From positions 1-39,756 of the forward strand of contig DAIMKF010000018.1 in the NCBI GenBank assembly GCA_036721855.1: a stretch of 39,756 nucleotides of DNA. Reading direction: 5' to 3'. Made by a program: the position numbers and the translations under genes. Under the pieces are notes generated by a model, which worked only from the letters and a program-made list of their open reading frames with translations, did not search any database and was not told the origin of the DNA. The DNA is from JAHDNZ01 sp036721855. Lineage in GTDB: Bacteria > Bacillota > DTU065. Each line of letters begins with the position of its first letter. The stretch's first letter is position 1. Below are positions 1 through 7,895 of this stretch, piece by piece.

Positions 1-24
1 TATGTTCCTAGAAAAATATGGGAA

Positions 25-60
25 TGCGTTTACACAAGATTCTTGACACTACCCCCCAAA
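25..60. mobile_element. possible terminus of an insertion sequence (remnant)
   Basis: The stretch TTTACACAAGATTCTTGACA followed by CTACCCCCC resembles, from memory, the outer ends of IS256-type (mutator) elements in Clostridia, where a TTTACACAA...TTGACAC pattern is common. The window starts just inside it, so neither a transposase nor the partner end can be seen. The only coding-like trace is a short open frame ending at 44. This is a resemblance only; the same bases could be ordinary intergenic DNA. Confidence 0.2.
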
Positions 61-90
61 AAGCCTATTGTGGTTTTGACTATCAAAAGA

Positions 91-138
91 AATAGATACC
101 TCACAGCATTTTTAATGTCTGTGAGATATCTATTTTAA
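91..138. terminator. bidirectional intrinsic terminator-like hairpin
   Basis: A 16-bp stem with one mismatch (left arm 91-106, right arm 119-134) encloses a 12-base AT-rich loop and is followed by TTTTAATTTT. On the minus strand the stem is followed by TTTCTTTT. It lies about 57 bases past the stop of the MFS gene, so it probably ends the regulator/exporter operon and perhaps also a plus-strand transcript from the left. Confidence 0.6.
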
Positions 139-190
139 TTTTAAGATCGAAATTTAGGGCAGTATATTTTAGTGCGACTTTAATTTTACT

Positions 191-1447
191 TCAGGTAGTT
201 TTTTTAGAAGGGATAATTAAGCCCTGGGTACCAATGGTTTTTACAAAGCTAATGCCAGCTAGAAAAAGAAAACCGGCAAAGCAAGCGCTTATTAAGTGAG
301 ATGGTAAATAATCCAAGGCCAATCCCCCACCTGCAATGCTTAAGGGTATAGCTACTTGAGTTAAAAGCTCGATACTGGAAAATATTCTCGAGCGAATATG
401 ATTAGGTGCCAGCTTTTGCATATCTGTTCTAATAGGAATATTGGTTATAGATAAAGCTATGCCTATTAAAGTTAGCAAACCAAGCAGAATAATAGTTCCA
501 ACATGTTTTTCTGACACAAAAAGTAAGCGCAATGGGGGTGAGATAAGAATACTAAAAAGAAGAGTCAAGGTACAGATAGCCAGGACACCTTTTTTTATTA
601 ATGTTCCAGAAGGATTTTTAACGAATATTGTACTTGTGGCTAGAGCCCCTATAATAAAACCTGCTGTTAAACAAGAACCTAAAAGGCCATAGGCTAAAGC
701 AGAAAGGTGTAGCTCAGTTTTAGCTGAAAAAGGTAAAACTACGGTGAAAATGGGGGCCAGAAGGAAGTTGAGGAGCAGGCAAAAACTGGCGAAAGTCTTT
801 AAGTGTGGGTTTTGAACGATAAAATCTAAACCAGCTCTAGCACTGGCAATGAATTCCTTTACAGAGGTTTTCTCTTGCTGGGATTGAGGTGAGTATTGGA
901 TAAAAATTTCAAAAAAGCCAGAAATCAGATAACACAAAGAATTAAATACAAAGATAGCTCCAATACCCCAGATACTATAACTTAGAGCACCTAAAACAGG
1001 ACCAAGCAAATCAGCCATACTGGTAAAGAGTGAGTGGTAGGAATTGGCTTGTCGCAATTTATTGTCAGCGACAAGCTCAGGCAGCATAGCCGAGGTGGCG
1101 GCAGAGAATAAGGAATCAAGCACAGCACACAAGGACATAAGAAGAAATATTAAGGGTAGAGTTAGATTTTGTTGTAAGCCTAATATTGCCAGGGGTAAGA
1201 TCAATAAACCACGGATGATATCCATGCTGACCATGATATGTTTCCTGTTTGCTCGATCACCTATAACACCGGCAAGGGGAGTAGTAAGTAGCATCGGAAC
1301 CATATGCGAAAGGGTAAGTAAAGACATGATACTACCTTTACCTGTAAGGTCTAAAATATAAAGTGGTAAAGCAGTACGCTGCATAGAGCTGCCCAAAAGA
1401 GAGACAAAATTACCCCAAACGAACAAGCTTAAATTATTTTTTGCCAT
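191..1447 (-). CDS. MFS transporter, probable drug or metabolite exporter
   Basis: This 418-residue protein has about twelve hydrophobic segments, the usual size for a major facilitator superfamily permease, and would sit in the cytoplasmic membrane. The loop after the second membrane segment carries the MFS motif GDRANRKH (residues 63-70), as in proton-coupled exporters of the EntS/macrolide-efflux-like branch (MFS_3). Its ATG follows the TAA stop of the upstream regulator with no intervening base, and a GAGGGAA ribosome site lies inside the regulator's 3' end, so the two are translationally coupled. The substrate cannot be read from sequence. Adjacency to an ArsR-type regulator suggests efflux induced by a small molecule. 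The family assignment is solid; the efflux role is inference. Confidence 0.85.
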   Translation of the reverse strand: MAKNNLSLFVWGNFVSLLGSSMQRTALPLYILDLTGKGSIMSLLTLSHMVPMLLTTPLAGVIGDRANRKHIMVSMDIIRGLLILPLAILGLQQNLTLPLIFLLMSLCAVLDSLFSAATSAMLPELVADNKLRQANSYHSLFTSMADLLGPVLGALSYSIWGIGAIFVFNSLCYLISGFFEIFIQYSPQSQQEKTSVKEFIASARAGLDFIVQNPHLKTFASFCLLLNFLLAPIFTVVLPFSAKTELHLSALAYGLLGSCLTAGFIIGALATSTIFVKNPSGTLIKKGVLAICTLTLLFSILISPPLRLLFVSEKHVGTIILLGLLTLIGIALSITNIPIRTDMQKLAPNHIRSRIFSSIELLTQVAIPLSIAGGGLALDYLPSHLISACFAGFLFLAGISFVKTIGTQGLIIPSKKTT

Positions 1448-2059
1448 TTAATCATTTCCCTCTTGTTTTAAGGTATCATCCTGTTCTTTGTCATTGTCTG
1501 AGATGATCTGTGTGGGAGTAGAAAAGCAAAGACAAGAAAAGGTAACATCCATAGGACCTTCGGATTCAGAATCATCAAAATATTCATTAACAAGTTCATT
1601 TAGTTTTGTTAAAAATTCATTATAACGCTCCATAGTCATTCGCTCTGAAAGAAGAGAGCTATTAAAATGACTATCCCAAAAAGCCGGCTTTTCAGCTGCT
1701 TTCTGAAAATTGATCAGGGTACGTTGTAGGCCACTGGCAATAGTGGTAAAAAATAACTGATTATTTTGGTCGTTAAACATCAGTAGCTCAGGGGCAAAGG
1801 TAAGGTAGGAGTATTTAGCCTGATAATACTTTTCCAGCAGATTTCCCTTTTGTTTAGTTTCTGCAACTTCAATTATTCCATGTCGCTCGAGTTCGTTTAG
1901 GTGATAGTAGAGATTTTTAGTTGGTTCATTTAATACTTTGGCCAGTTGCCTAGCGGAAAGTTTTTGTTTCCGTGTTAAATTAATTATTTCTAATCTTAAG
2001 GGATCGGCAATGGCCCTTATTATTTCGGGATCTTTGATTTGATAGAAATCAGTAGGCAT
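1448..2059 (-). CDS. ArsR-type winged-helix transcriptional regulator
   Basis: The protein has 203 residues. Residues about 8-75 form a winged helix-turn-helix: a DPLRLEI motif, a recognition helix around SARQLAKVLNEPTKNLYYHL, then a wing before YYQAKYSY. This is the layout of ArsR/HTH_20 regulators with a longer C-terminal sensing part. That C-terminal part, rich in acidic residues near its end, has no metal-binding cysteine pattern I can see, although CLC occurs around residues 175-180. The gene is first in a two-gene unit with the MFS exporter and has a near-perfect housekeeping promoter with a palindrome at the expected transcription start, which suggests autorepression. The ATG at 2059 has a good AGGGTGAG ribosome site. 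The ligand is unknown. Confidence 0.85.
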   Translation of the reverse strand: MPTDFYQIKDPEIIRAIADPLRLEIINLTRKQKLSARQLAKVLNEPTKNLYYHLNELERHGIIEVAETKQKGNLLEKYYQAKYSYLTFAPELLMFNDQNNQLFFTTIASGLQRTLINFQKAAEKPAFWDSHFNSSLLSERMTMERYNEFLTKLNELVNEYFDDSESEGPMDVTFSCLCFSTPTQIISDNDKEQDDTLKQEGND

Positions 2060-2100
2060 AAGCTCACCCTTCCAAAGTAATATAAACGGTAAAATAAAAT

Positions 2101-2110
2101 TAGACGTCTA
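2101..2110. promoter_or_regulatory. candidate operator palindrome
   Basis: TAGACGTCTA is a perfect 10-base palindrome. It sits 5 to 14 bases downstream of the minus-strand -10 element, so it covers the predicted start of transcription of the regulator/MFS operon. A dimeric winged-helix repressor bound there would block initiation. Ownership by the adjacent regulator is inferred from position only. Confidence 0.4.
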
Positions 2111-2115
2111 GGATA

Positions 2116-2144
2116 ATTATACCGGCAAAGAATAATTATGTCAA
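2116..2144 (-). promoter_or_regulatory. consensus sigma-A promoter of the regulator/MFS operon
   Basis: Read on the minus strand, this is TTGACA (2144-2139), a 17-base spacer, and TATAAT (2121-2116): both hexamers match the housekeeping consensus exactly with ideal spacing. The regulator ATG lies about 57 bases downstream of the -10. Such a strong promoter usually needs repression, in keeping with the palindrome at 2101-2110. Confidence 0.75.
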
Positions 2145-2251
2145 TCTAGATATTTACTTACGAAAGGTGATTGATTTAGTTTAAAAGTAAAACATTTACT
2201 GAATTTTATTAGGGGACGATAATGATTTTGCTTTAGGTTCTCGAGAGATAA

Positions 2252-2260
2252 TGGTATTAT
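2252..2260 (+). promoter_or_regulatory. weak extended -10 element upstream of degV
   Basis: TGGTATTAT is an extended -10 (TGn followed by TATTAT) 66 bases before the degV start. No good -35 hexamer sits 17 bases further upstream (TTTAGG), so the call is tentative. Confidence 0.3.
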
Positions 2261-2326
2261 GTAATTATAGAGCTAAAAAAACGGCTAAAAATTGGCATGC
2301 AAATTTGTATGATAGAGGTGGGAAGG

Positions 2327-3157
2327 ATGTCTATAAAAGTTGTTGTTGACAGTAGTGTTGATCTCCCAGAGGAAATTATAAAAAAGCTTGATATCGAAGT
2401 AGTACCTTTAACAGTTACCTTTGGTGATGATCACTATTTAGATCGTATAGAAATGAGTTCTGATGAATTCTATGAGCGAATGAGTAAGGAAAAAGAGCTG
2501 CCAAAGACAGCACAACCCGCACCAGGCAGGTTTCTTGAAGTATTTGAAAAGTATGGTAAAAAGGGTTGCCAGATTATTTGTCTTTGTTTGTCGAGTGCTT
2601 TAAGTGGAACCTATAATAGTGCTGTACTAGCAAAAAGCATGACTGATGTTGATGTAGAGGTAATCGATACTAAATCAGGTTCAGCGGGAATAGGTATTTT
2701 AACGTGCCTTTCTGTCAAATGGGCCGAGTTAGGAAAATCACTGCAACAAATAACTGACGATGTAAAAAAATACGCAGAAAATCTCACGGTTTATGCGCTA
2801 CTGGAGACGGTAGAAAATGCGGTTAAGGGTGGACGGTTAAATCCAATTAAAGGTGTTATCGCCAATTTATTAAATTTAAAAGTTATTGTTGAAGTCAAGG
2901 AAGGCAAAGTAGATTTTATTGAAAAAGTTAGAGGTACAAAAAAAGCTTATGAACGTTTAGTACAGTTAGTGGTGGAAAAGACAAGAGACAAAACAGTTCC
3001 TTTAGTAGGTCTAGCTCATGTGGCTAATGAAAAAGGTACTCTGATATTAAAGGAAATGGTTCAAAATGTTCTCAAAGAGGCTGAGTTTTTCCAAACAACT
3101 ATGAGTGGAACTATCGGTACTTACGCAGGCAAAGGTGGCATAGTTTTGGCATTTTAA
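2327..3157 (+). CDS. DegV family fatty-acid-binding protein
   Basis: DegV proteins are cytosolic two-domain proteins that hold a fatty acid; several act as FakB, handing exogenous fatty acids to the kinase FakA. The chosen ATG at 2327 follows a GAGGTGGGA ribosome site and gives 276 residues, typical for the family; an in-frame ATG at 2297 lacks such a site. Family motifs are clear: DSSVDLP (8-14), TAQPAPG (61-67) and LSSALSGTYNSA (88-99), whose hydroxyl residues contact the carboxylate in known structures. It is monocistronic, between the divergent regulator operon and a convergent hydrolase gene. No FakA-type kinase is nearby, so its partner must lie elsewhere. Confidence 0.9.
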   Translation: MSIKVVVDSSVDLPEEIIKKLDIEVVPLTVTFGDDHYLDRIEMSSDEFYERMSKEKELPKTAQPAPGRFLEVFEKYGKKGCQIICLCLSSALSGTYNSAVLAKSMTDVDVEVIDTKSGSAGIGILTCLSVKWAELGKSLQQITDDVKKYAENLTVYALLETVENAVKGGRLNPIKGVIANLLNLKVIVEVKEGKVDFIEKVRGTKKAYERLVQLVVEKTRDKTVPLVGLAHVANEKGTLILKEMVQNVLKEAEFFQTTMSGTIGTYAGKGGIVLAF

Positions 3158-3194
3158 AGGGAGTCTGGCTTGCTTTGTCAAGCCAGACTCCCTT
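3157..3194. terminator. perfect 16-bp hairpin between convergent genes
   Basis: The arms 3157-3172 and 3179-3194 pair without mismatch around a 6-base loop (CTTTGT), starting at the last base of the degV stop codon. There is no U-run on the plus side; the minus side continues TTTAAAA. Its position between convergent genes suggests it ends both transcripts. Confidence 0.6.
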
Positions 3195-3236
3195 CGGTGT
3201 TAGATTAATGTTGTACCTACCCATATGCTCAGATGG

Positions 3237-4742
3237 CTAAATCAGACCATCTTCTTTAAATCTATTTAATAAAAAATCAGACCAGATCTGATAGGCTCTT
3301 CCATTAGGATGGACACCATCTTCAGAAAGAGAGGTTGGGAAGTAATCGTCTTCTTCTAAAAGTGAATAGATATCAAGGTATTCTACTCCAAGGCTCTTAG
3401 CTAAGGTTTCTAACTGTTGGTTATACTCGCGTACATTCGGCGCAGCAGCCATATTTTTTCCTAATGGCATTATTGATTGCAGATAGATTTTAGCCTGTGG
3501 AGCATTGGTTTTTAGATAGTTTAAGATCTTTTGAATATCTTCAAAATAGGTATCAAGTTCAAGACTGCAGGTAAGATTGTTTGTACCAATCATTAATAAA
3601 GCAGCACGAGGTTTGCTCTCTAGATTAAAGAGAACTCGTCTTGCATAGACTCCACTTGCAATATCGGCACTAACGCCACGATTTATAGTAGGTATTCTAG
3701 GCAGATACCCCTGTAGGTAATAACCATCAGTAATTGAGTCGCCAATAAAAAGAAATGCATTTTCAGGTACCCGTTCTAAGCTAAAGGCATTGACTTTTTT
3801 ATACCAGTATTCACCTCTTTTTAAAAGCTCATCGGCAGACTGATTTAGGGGATGAATAAGAGGGAAAAGAGAATCTGTTCTACTTTTTAATCTGCTGAGG
3901 AAGTAAGTGGCATGTACAGAGGATTCTCTTGCCAGAAAGTATTTTAAGGCATCGCGGTTTGCGGTTGCCTCCTCAAACAAAACGGTTTGTTCTTCAGTGG
4001 TACGATTTTCCTTTGTTAATTTTCTAAATAGTTTCTGGCAAACACTAAAGCGATTATTAATGGTTTTATACAGCTCGTTAATTTCAGGTAGTGATAAAGA
4101 AATCATCACTGATGGAGTCTCTAACATATAATAGATTTCATCAACGAAAAATGTTTCCCAGTCAGAAAGCTCAGCTTGAGAAGTAAAAAGTTCTTCCGCC
4201 AGATATAAAGTGTTCTTAGTTTTAACAACAGCAGCATAATCACTACCTATCCAAGATATAAATTCCGAGTCAGGTGTTCCTTTGACAAGGAGTGATTTTG
4301 CTGAATTTAGCTTCAAATCATCGAGGTTTAATGTTAATTGGCTAGATGTGTTATTAGTTGAGACTATTTCCAAACTTTCAAAAAAGTTGGTGTTATAAGT
4401 AGCAGCTATTTTCCCGCCATTTGCGAGAAAATCAGCTAATTTCTCAGCTGTTTGGGTTGTTAATTCCGAATCCGAAAGCAAAACAGCTACTTCAAAATAG
4501 TCCAGAACATTTTCGGATATGTCATCGTTATCTACTACAATTGCTGGGATGTAGTTTTCAGCAAAAGTTTCCTTGGCATTTTTTATCATGGCCTTATAGT
4601 TTTCTTCTCCTAAAACAGCAGCAGATTTTTGGTTATATACAATGGCCACACCTATTCGTTCTGCAAAGCTAGATAAAGAAAATAATAAAACTACCAAGAT
4701 AACCAAACAAGACCTAAGTCTGAATAAATTTACTTTCTGCAT
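3237..4742 (-). CDS. secreted two-domain SGNH/GDSL hydrolase
   Basis: The 501-residue protein starts with a signal peptide (hydrophobic run about 10-27, FAER after it), so it is exported. Residues 330-500 form an SGNH esterase domain: GDSITDG (334-340, nucleophile Ser336), RGVS with Gly356, GTNN (386-389, Asn388) and DGVHPN (475-480, Asp475 and His478), so all four catalytic blocks are intact. Residues about 28-210 resemble a glutamine-amidotransferase-like flavodoxin fold (a run ending LADFLANGGKIAATY), as seen in non-catalytic parts of some glycosidases. A helical linker (about 215-320) joins the two. SGNH proteins often deacylate sugars or cell-wall polymers; the substrate here is unknown. 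The N-terminal assignment is by eye and weak; the hydrolase domain is firm. Confidence 0.75.
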   Translation of the reverse strand: MQKVNLFRLRSCLVILVVLLFSLSSFAERIGVAIVYNQKSAAVLGEENYKAMIKNAKETFAENYIPAIVVDNDDISENVLDYFEVAVLLSDSELTTQTAEKLADFLANGGKIAATYNTNFFESLEIVSTNNTSSQLTLNLDDLKLNSAKSLLVKGTPDSEFISWIGSDYAAVVKTKNTLYLAEELFTSQAELSDWETFFVDEIYYMLETPSVMISLSLPEINELYKTINNRFSVCQKLFRKLTKENRTTEEQTVLFEEATANRDALKYFLARESSVHATYFLSRLKSRTDSLFPLIHPLNQSADELLKRGEYWYKKVNAFSLERVPENAFLFIGDSITDGYYLQGYLPRIPTINRGVSADIASGVYARRVLFNLESKPRAALLMIGTNNLTCSLELDTYFEDIQKILNYLKTNAPQAKIYLQSIMPLGKNMAAAPNVREYNQQLETLAKSLGVEYLDIYSLLEEDDYFPTSLSEDGVHPNGRAYQIWSDFLLNRFKEDGLI

Positions 4743-5133
4743 TTTATCTTCAACCTTTCATCAAAACTTAAGTAAAAATTATGTCCCCAGAATCTATCTT
4801 CTATTGTAGCACTTTGTTTATTAGGTATAAAGGTTTAGTTGGATTAATATTAATAGTAATCATAGAGAAATTAAACCATTTAGCCTCTATCACAGCAAGC
4901 TATGTAAATAAAAAGGCGGCTTTCAATACTAAGCCTCTTTATAAAATTAGGAATAAAGAAGTATACTAGAAAAAGCAGCTCTTGTTTAGAAGAGCTGCTT
5001 TTAAGTAGGTATTTACAAATTAGGAGGTCTAAAATAAGTTCTGAAGGGGGTTTGGATAATAAAAAAGTAGAGGTAGCTTGTTTTTAAGGGTGAGTTTTTT
5101 AGGTTTTAGTTGTTAAGATCACTGCTGAGAAGG
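4743..5133. other. gene-free stretch between two minus-strand units
   Basis: This 391-base AT-rich interval holds the leader of the SGNH gene (AAAGGTTGAAG ribosome site just upstream of 4742) and a strong hairpin at 4971-5002. The remainder shows no credible gene: the open frame at 4781-4969 has no ribosome site and an unremarkable translation. Confidence 0.5.
4971..5002. terminator. bidirectional intrinsic terminator
   Basis: A perfect 13-bp stem (AAAAGCAGCTCTT at 4971-4983 with its complement at 4990-5002) has a 6-base loop and is A-rich on one side and T-rich on the other, so it can terminate either strand. For the minus strand it lies about 130 bases past the ART-like gene and would end that operon. 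Confidence 0.7.
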
Positions 5134-5568
5134 CTAAGCGATTTCCTTTAAGACTGATATTAGAGAAGGTTCAATGTTCTCTTTTACAAGTACCTCCGGT
5201 GTAAAAAACCTTCCATCATATGAAGTTAAAGGAAGGGAAGTTATCTGGTAGACTTGAGCTAAAAGTTTTACGGCCTCATTGTTTTGAGGGGTTTTAGAAC
5301 TTCCTTGTTTATACATTTAAGCTAGGCCAATAAGATCCATGTCAGCTACAAGACACCTGTTTGGTTCAACCCATACCAGTAGATCAATGTATTTAGGGTT
5401 AGATGACCACATTTTATTGTCTTCTTTTTTCAACAAGCAATAAACAACATTTTCACGCATCTTAAGATTTAGGGTGTCAAAATCTGAACGGGCCAATAAT
5501 CCGTCTTGTAAGATGCTACTAAGAAATTCTTTCCTGGTAGAGTGGATTAGAGGAACTTTTTTGGTCAA
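5134..5568 (-). pseudogene. ADP-ribosyltransferase-like gene split by an in-frame TAA
   Basis: Two open segments lie in the same frame: 83 codons from a TTG start at 5568 (AGGAGG 9 bases upstream), a TAA at 5319-5317, then an ATG at once and 60 more codons to TAG. Read through, the product would be about 144 residues. Its features recall small ART-fold enzymes: LIHSTRKEFLSSILQDGLL near the N terminus (His9), a VYCLL strand, a DLLVWVEP strand, and a final FFTPEVLVKENIEPSLI like the C-terminal PEVLV...I signature of several ART families. The two segments look like halves of one domain. It may be a nonsense-disrupted gene, or the second half may be made by reinitiation at TAA-ATG, though no ribosome site precedes that ATG. 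It follows the nucleotidyltransferase gene by 35 bases. The family call is by eye and uncertain. Confidence 0.5.
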
Positions 5569-5603
5569 TATTGCTCCCCTCCTAAAAGCTGTTTTTTAAT
5601 GAA

Positions 5604-6329
5604 TTAGAAACTTGAGACAACTTCTTTAACGAGATTTAACAGCTCCAGCTTATCGTTTTCAGTTAAGGTATCTTCTGCAAAAGCAAGCCAGAAAATATAA
5701 ATGCGCTGCATTTTTTCGCCATTAACCGTATCGAAATTAAACAACTCCTCAACTAGTTGTTTTTTCCCTCTTAAATAAACTCCTTTTAGTACTAAAAAAC
5801 TGTGAACAGCGGTAAACACCAGGCTAAAAACCCCTCTAATAAAAAACTTTGTTAATAATTCGTTAGAGATATCCTGGTTAATAATTTCCTTAGCTTGTTT
5901 TAAGACCTCGGCTGCTATTTTTTCGTTCTCGGTAGCATCGGTTTTGCGAATTTCCTTTTTTAGGTCTTTACCGTAAATAAGTTGTGCAGAATTTATAAAC
6001 CCGTAATAATCCGGCCCTTTACCCAAAAAAGAGGTGCCATTTTTTACATCCTTATAGGTGGTAAAAGCTAAAGAAACAACATCCGGATACCACACCATTA
6101 TCTCAGCTAAAAACTCACTGGCAATCTGTTTGGCATACTTTTCAAACGAAATATTTAAGCTTTTATTTTCATCTTTGCAAACGACATAAATATCAATATC
6201 GCTTGTGCCGACAATATAGTCCCCACGGGCAACACTTCCGCTTAAATAGACAGCCATAATGCTAGCGCTATCATTATAACTAGGAAGCGAAATTTTTAAT
6301 TTAGCGATAAATTGCTGGTAGATGTCCAC
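5604..6329 (-). CDS. nucleotidyltransferase (Pol beta/MNT superfamily) with helical C-terminal domain
   Basis: The 241-residue protein has an N-terminal Pol-beta-type nucleotidyltransferase core: GSVARGD (31-37) followed by SDIDIYV with Asp44 and Asp46, the metal-binding GS...DxD signature. Residues about 120-241 are helical, as in HEPN-like or aminoglycoside-adenylyltransferase C-terminal domains. Relatives transfer nucleotides to antibiotics, tRNA or partner toxins (MNT/HEPN systems); which applies here cannot be told. It leads a minus-strand two-gene unit with the ADP-ribosyltransferase-like gene, diverging from miaB. The ATG at 6329 has a GAGGAGAC ribosome site at rather long spacing. The key catalytic residues are present, so it looks functional even though its neighbour is broken. 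Confidence 0.7.
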   Translation of the reverse strand: MDIYQQFIAKLKISLPSYNDSASIMAVYLSGSVARGDYIVGTSDIDIYVVCKDENKSLNISFEKYAKQIASEFLAEIMVWYPDVVSLAFTTYKDVKNGTSFLGKGPDYYGFINSAQLIYGKDLKKEIRKTDATENEKIAAEVLKQAKEIINQDISNELLTKFFIRGVFSLVFTAVHSFLVLKGVYLRGKKQLVEELFNFDTVNGEKMQRIYIFWLAFAEDTLTENDKLELLNLVKEVVSSF

Positions 6330-6563
6330 TTTATTTGTCTCCTCAGTAAAAAAGAATTATTGAATGCTATCCTTTACAAACTTTATTTATAGTATTCTGT
6401 TATCCGGAAATATTTCCTTTGCAAAAGATGAACTAAGACGATTTTTAAATTAGTTTTTAATAGGCGTTTAGGATTTTTTGTTCTGGTTGTTTAACTAGCT
6501 TAAATAAGGTATCCTAAAGATAATACTGTTATCAAGCTACTATTAAAGAGGTGGATTAGGCTA

Positions 6564-7895
6564 ATGCATAAGGATATAAAATTATATACAATTCTTACCT
6601 TCGGTTGCCAAATGAATGTAAGAGATTCAGAGTCAATCAAAGGTATATTAGAAAATATAGGCTTTTATGAAACGGAAGATTCTGACAAAGCTGATCTTAT
6701 ACTTTTTAACACTTGCTCTGTTAGGGAAAATCCCGAAAGAAAAGTATATGGTCGAATTCAGAAATATAAACCGGGTACAGAAAAGATAATTGGTATTTGC
6801 GGTTGCATGGTGCAGCAGGGTGCGGAGTTTGAATATATTAAAAACGAACTACCCCAAGTGTCTTTGGTTTTTGGTACACATAACATTCATGAACTACCTC
6901 AGCTTCTCGAAAGAGTTATGCTAGGTGAAAGAGTGCTTGAGGTCTGGGAAGATAAAAAGGATTTAATAGAAGGCCTCCCGGCTAAAAGAGAAAAAGGTGT
7001 CAAGGCTTTTGTTAACATATCCTTCGGGTGCAATAATTTTTGCACCTATTGTATTGTTCCGTATACTAGGGGCAGGGAAAAATCTCGTCAAAAACAGCAT
7101 ATCCTAGAGGAAATAACAGACCTTGCCAGGAATGGTTATAAAGAAATAACCTTACTGGGGCAAAATGTAAATTCGTATGGCAAAGATCTAGGCACTGATT
7201 TTGCTTCCCTTTTAAAAGCCGTGCAAGAAATAGATGGTATCGAAAGAATAAGATTTACCACATCACATCCTAAAGATCTGTCCGAGGACTTAATTAAGGC
7301 TTTTTTAGAGCTACCAAAACTCTGTGAGCATTTACATCTGCCTCTACAGTCGGGAAGTAATCGTATTCTCAAATTGATGAATAGGCGTTATACTACCGAA
7401 CATTATCTTAACCTAGTCGAAAAATTAAGAAAAGTTGTGCCGGGGATTGCACTCACTACAGATTTAATTGTTGGTTTTCCAGGAGAAACCGAAGCTGATT
7501 TTAAAGACACTTTAGATATGGTGAAGAATGTGGGTTATGATTCAGCCTTTACCTTTATTTACTCACCTAGGAAAGGCACTCCGGCAGCACAAATTAAGGA
7601 ACAGATTGCTGAGGAGATAAAAAAAGAACGTATTTATCGTCTGATTGAACTGCAAAACCAAATTTCAAGTGATTTAAACAAAAAAAGTGTAGGCAAGACG
7701 GTAGAAGTACTGGTTGAGGGGCTTAGTAAATCGGATACCGATAAGCTTACCGGCAAAACCAGAACCAATAAAACAATTAACTTTCCCGGTGACATAGCAT
7801 TAATCGGTCGGACTGTTTTAGTTAAAGTAACCGCAGGAAAACTATCTTCACTTGAGGGGATTCTTGAAGGGAGTGCTTTTAATGGAAGATCTTAG
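6564..7895 (+). CDS. miaB: tRNA-2-methylthio-N6-dimethylallyladenosine synthase MiaB
   Basis: MiaB is a radical-SAM methylthiotransferase that turns i6A37 into ms2i6A37 in tRNAs reading U-starting codons. The protein has 443 residues with the family layout: an N-terminal MTTase domain with Cys15 (FGCQMN), Cys51 (NTCSVREN) and Cys81 (GCM) for the auxiliary 4Fe-4S cluster, the radical-SAM CxxxCxxC at Cys156/160/163, and a C-terminal TRAM RNA-binding domain (about 375-440). It opens an operon that also holds miaA, which makes its i6A substrate. A good AGAGGTGG site precedes the ATG. The next gene starts 14 bases before its stop. Confidence 0.95.
   Translation: MHKDIKLYTILTFGCQMNVRDSESIKGILENIGFYETEDSDKADLILFNTCSVRENPERKVYGRIQKYKPGTEKIIGICGCMVQQGAEFEYIKNELPQVSLVFGTHNIHELPQLLERVMLGERVLEVWEDKKDLIEGLPAKREKGVKAFVNISFGCNNFCTYCIVPYTRGREKSRQKQHILEEITDLARNGYKEITLLGQNVNSYGKDLGTDFASLLKAVQEIDGIERIRFTTSHPKDLSEDLIKAFLELPKLCEHLHLPLQSGSNRILKLMNRRYTTEHYLNLVEKLRKVVPGIALTTDLIVGFPGETEADFKDTLDMVKNVGYDSAFTFIYSPRKGTPAAQIKEQIAEEIKKERIYRLIELQNQISSDLNKKSVGKTVEVLVEGLSKSDTDKLTGKTRTNKTINFPGDIALIGRTVLVKVTAGKLSSLEGILEGSAFNGRS

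Noticed and set aside
4781..4969. 62-codon plus-strand open frame in the gap after the SGNH gene
   Set aside because: No ribosome site, overlaps the leader of the minus-strand gene, and the translation shows no domain-like pattern.
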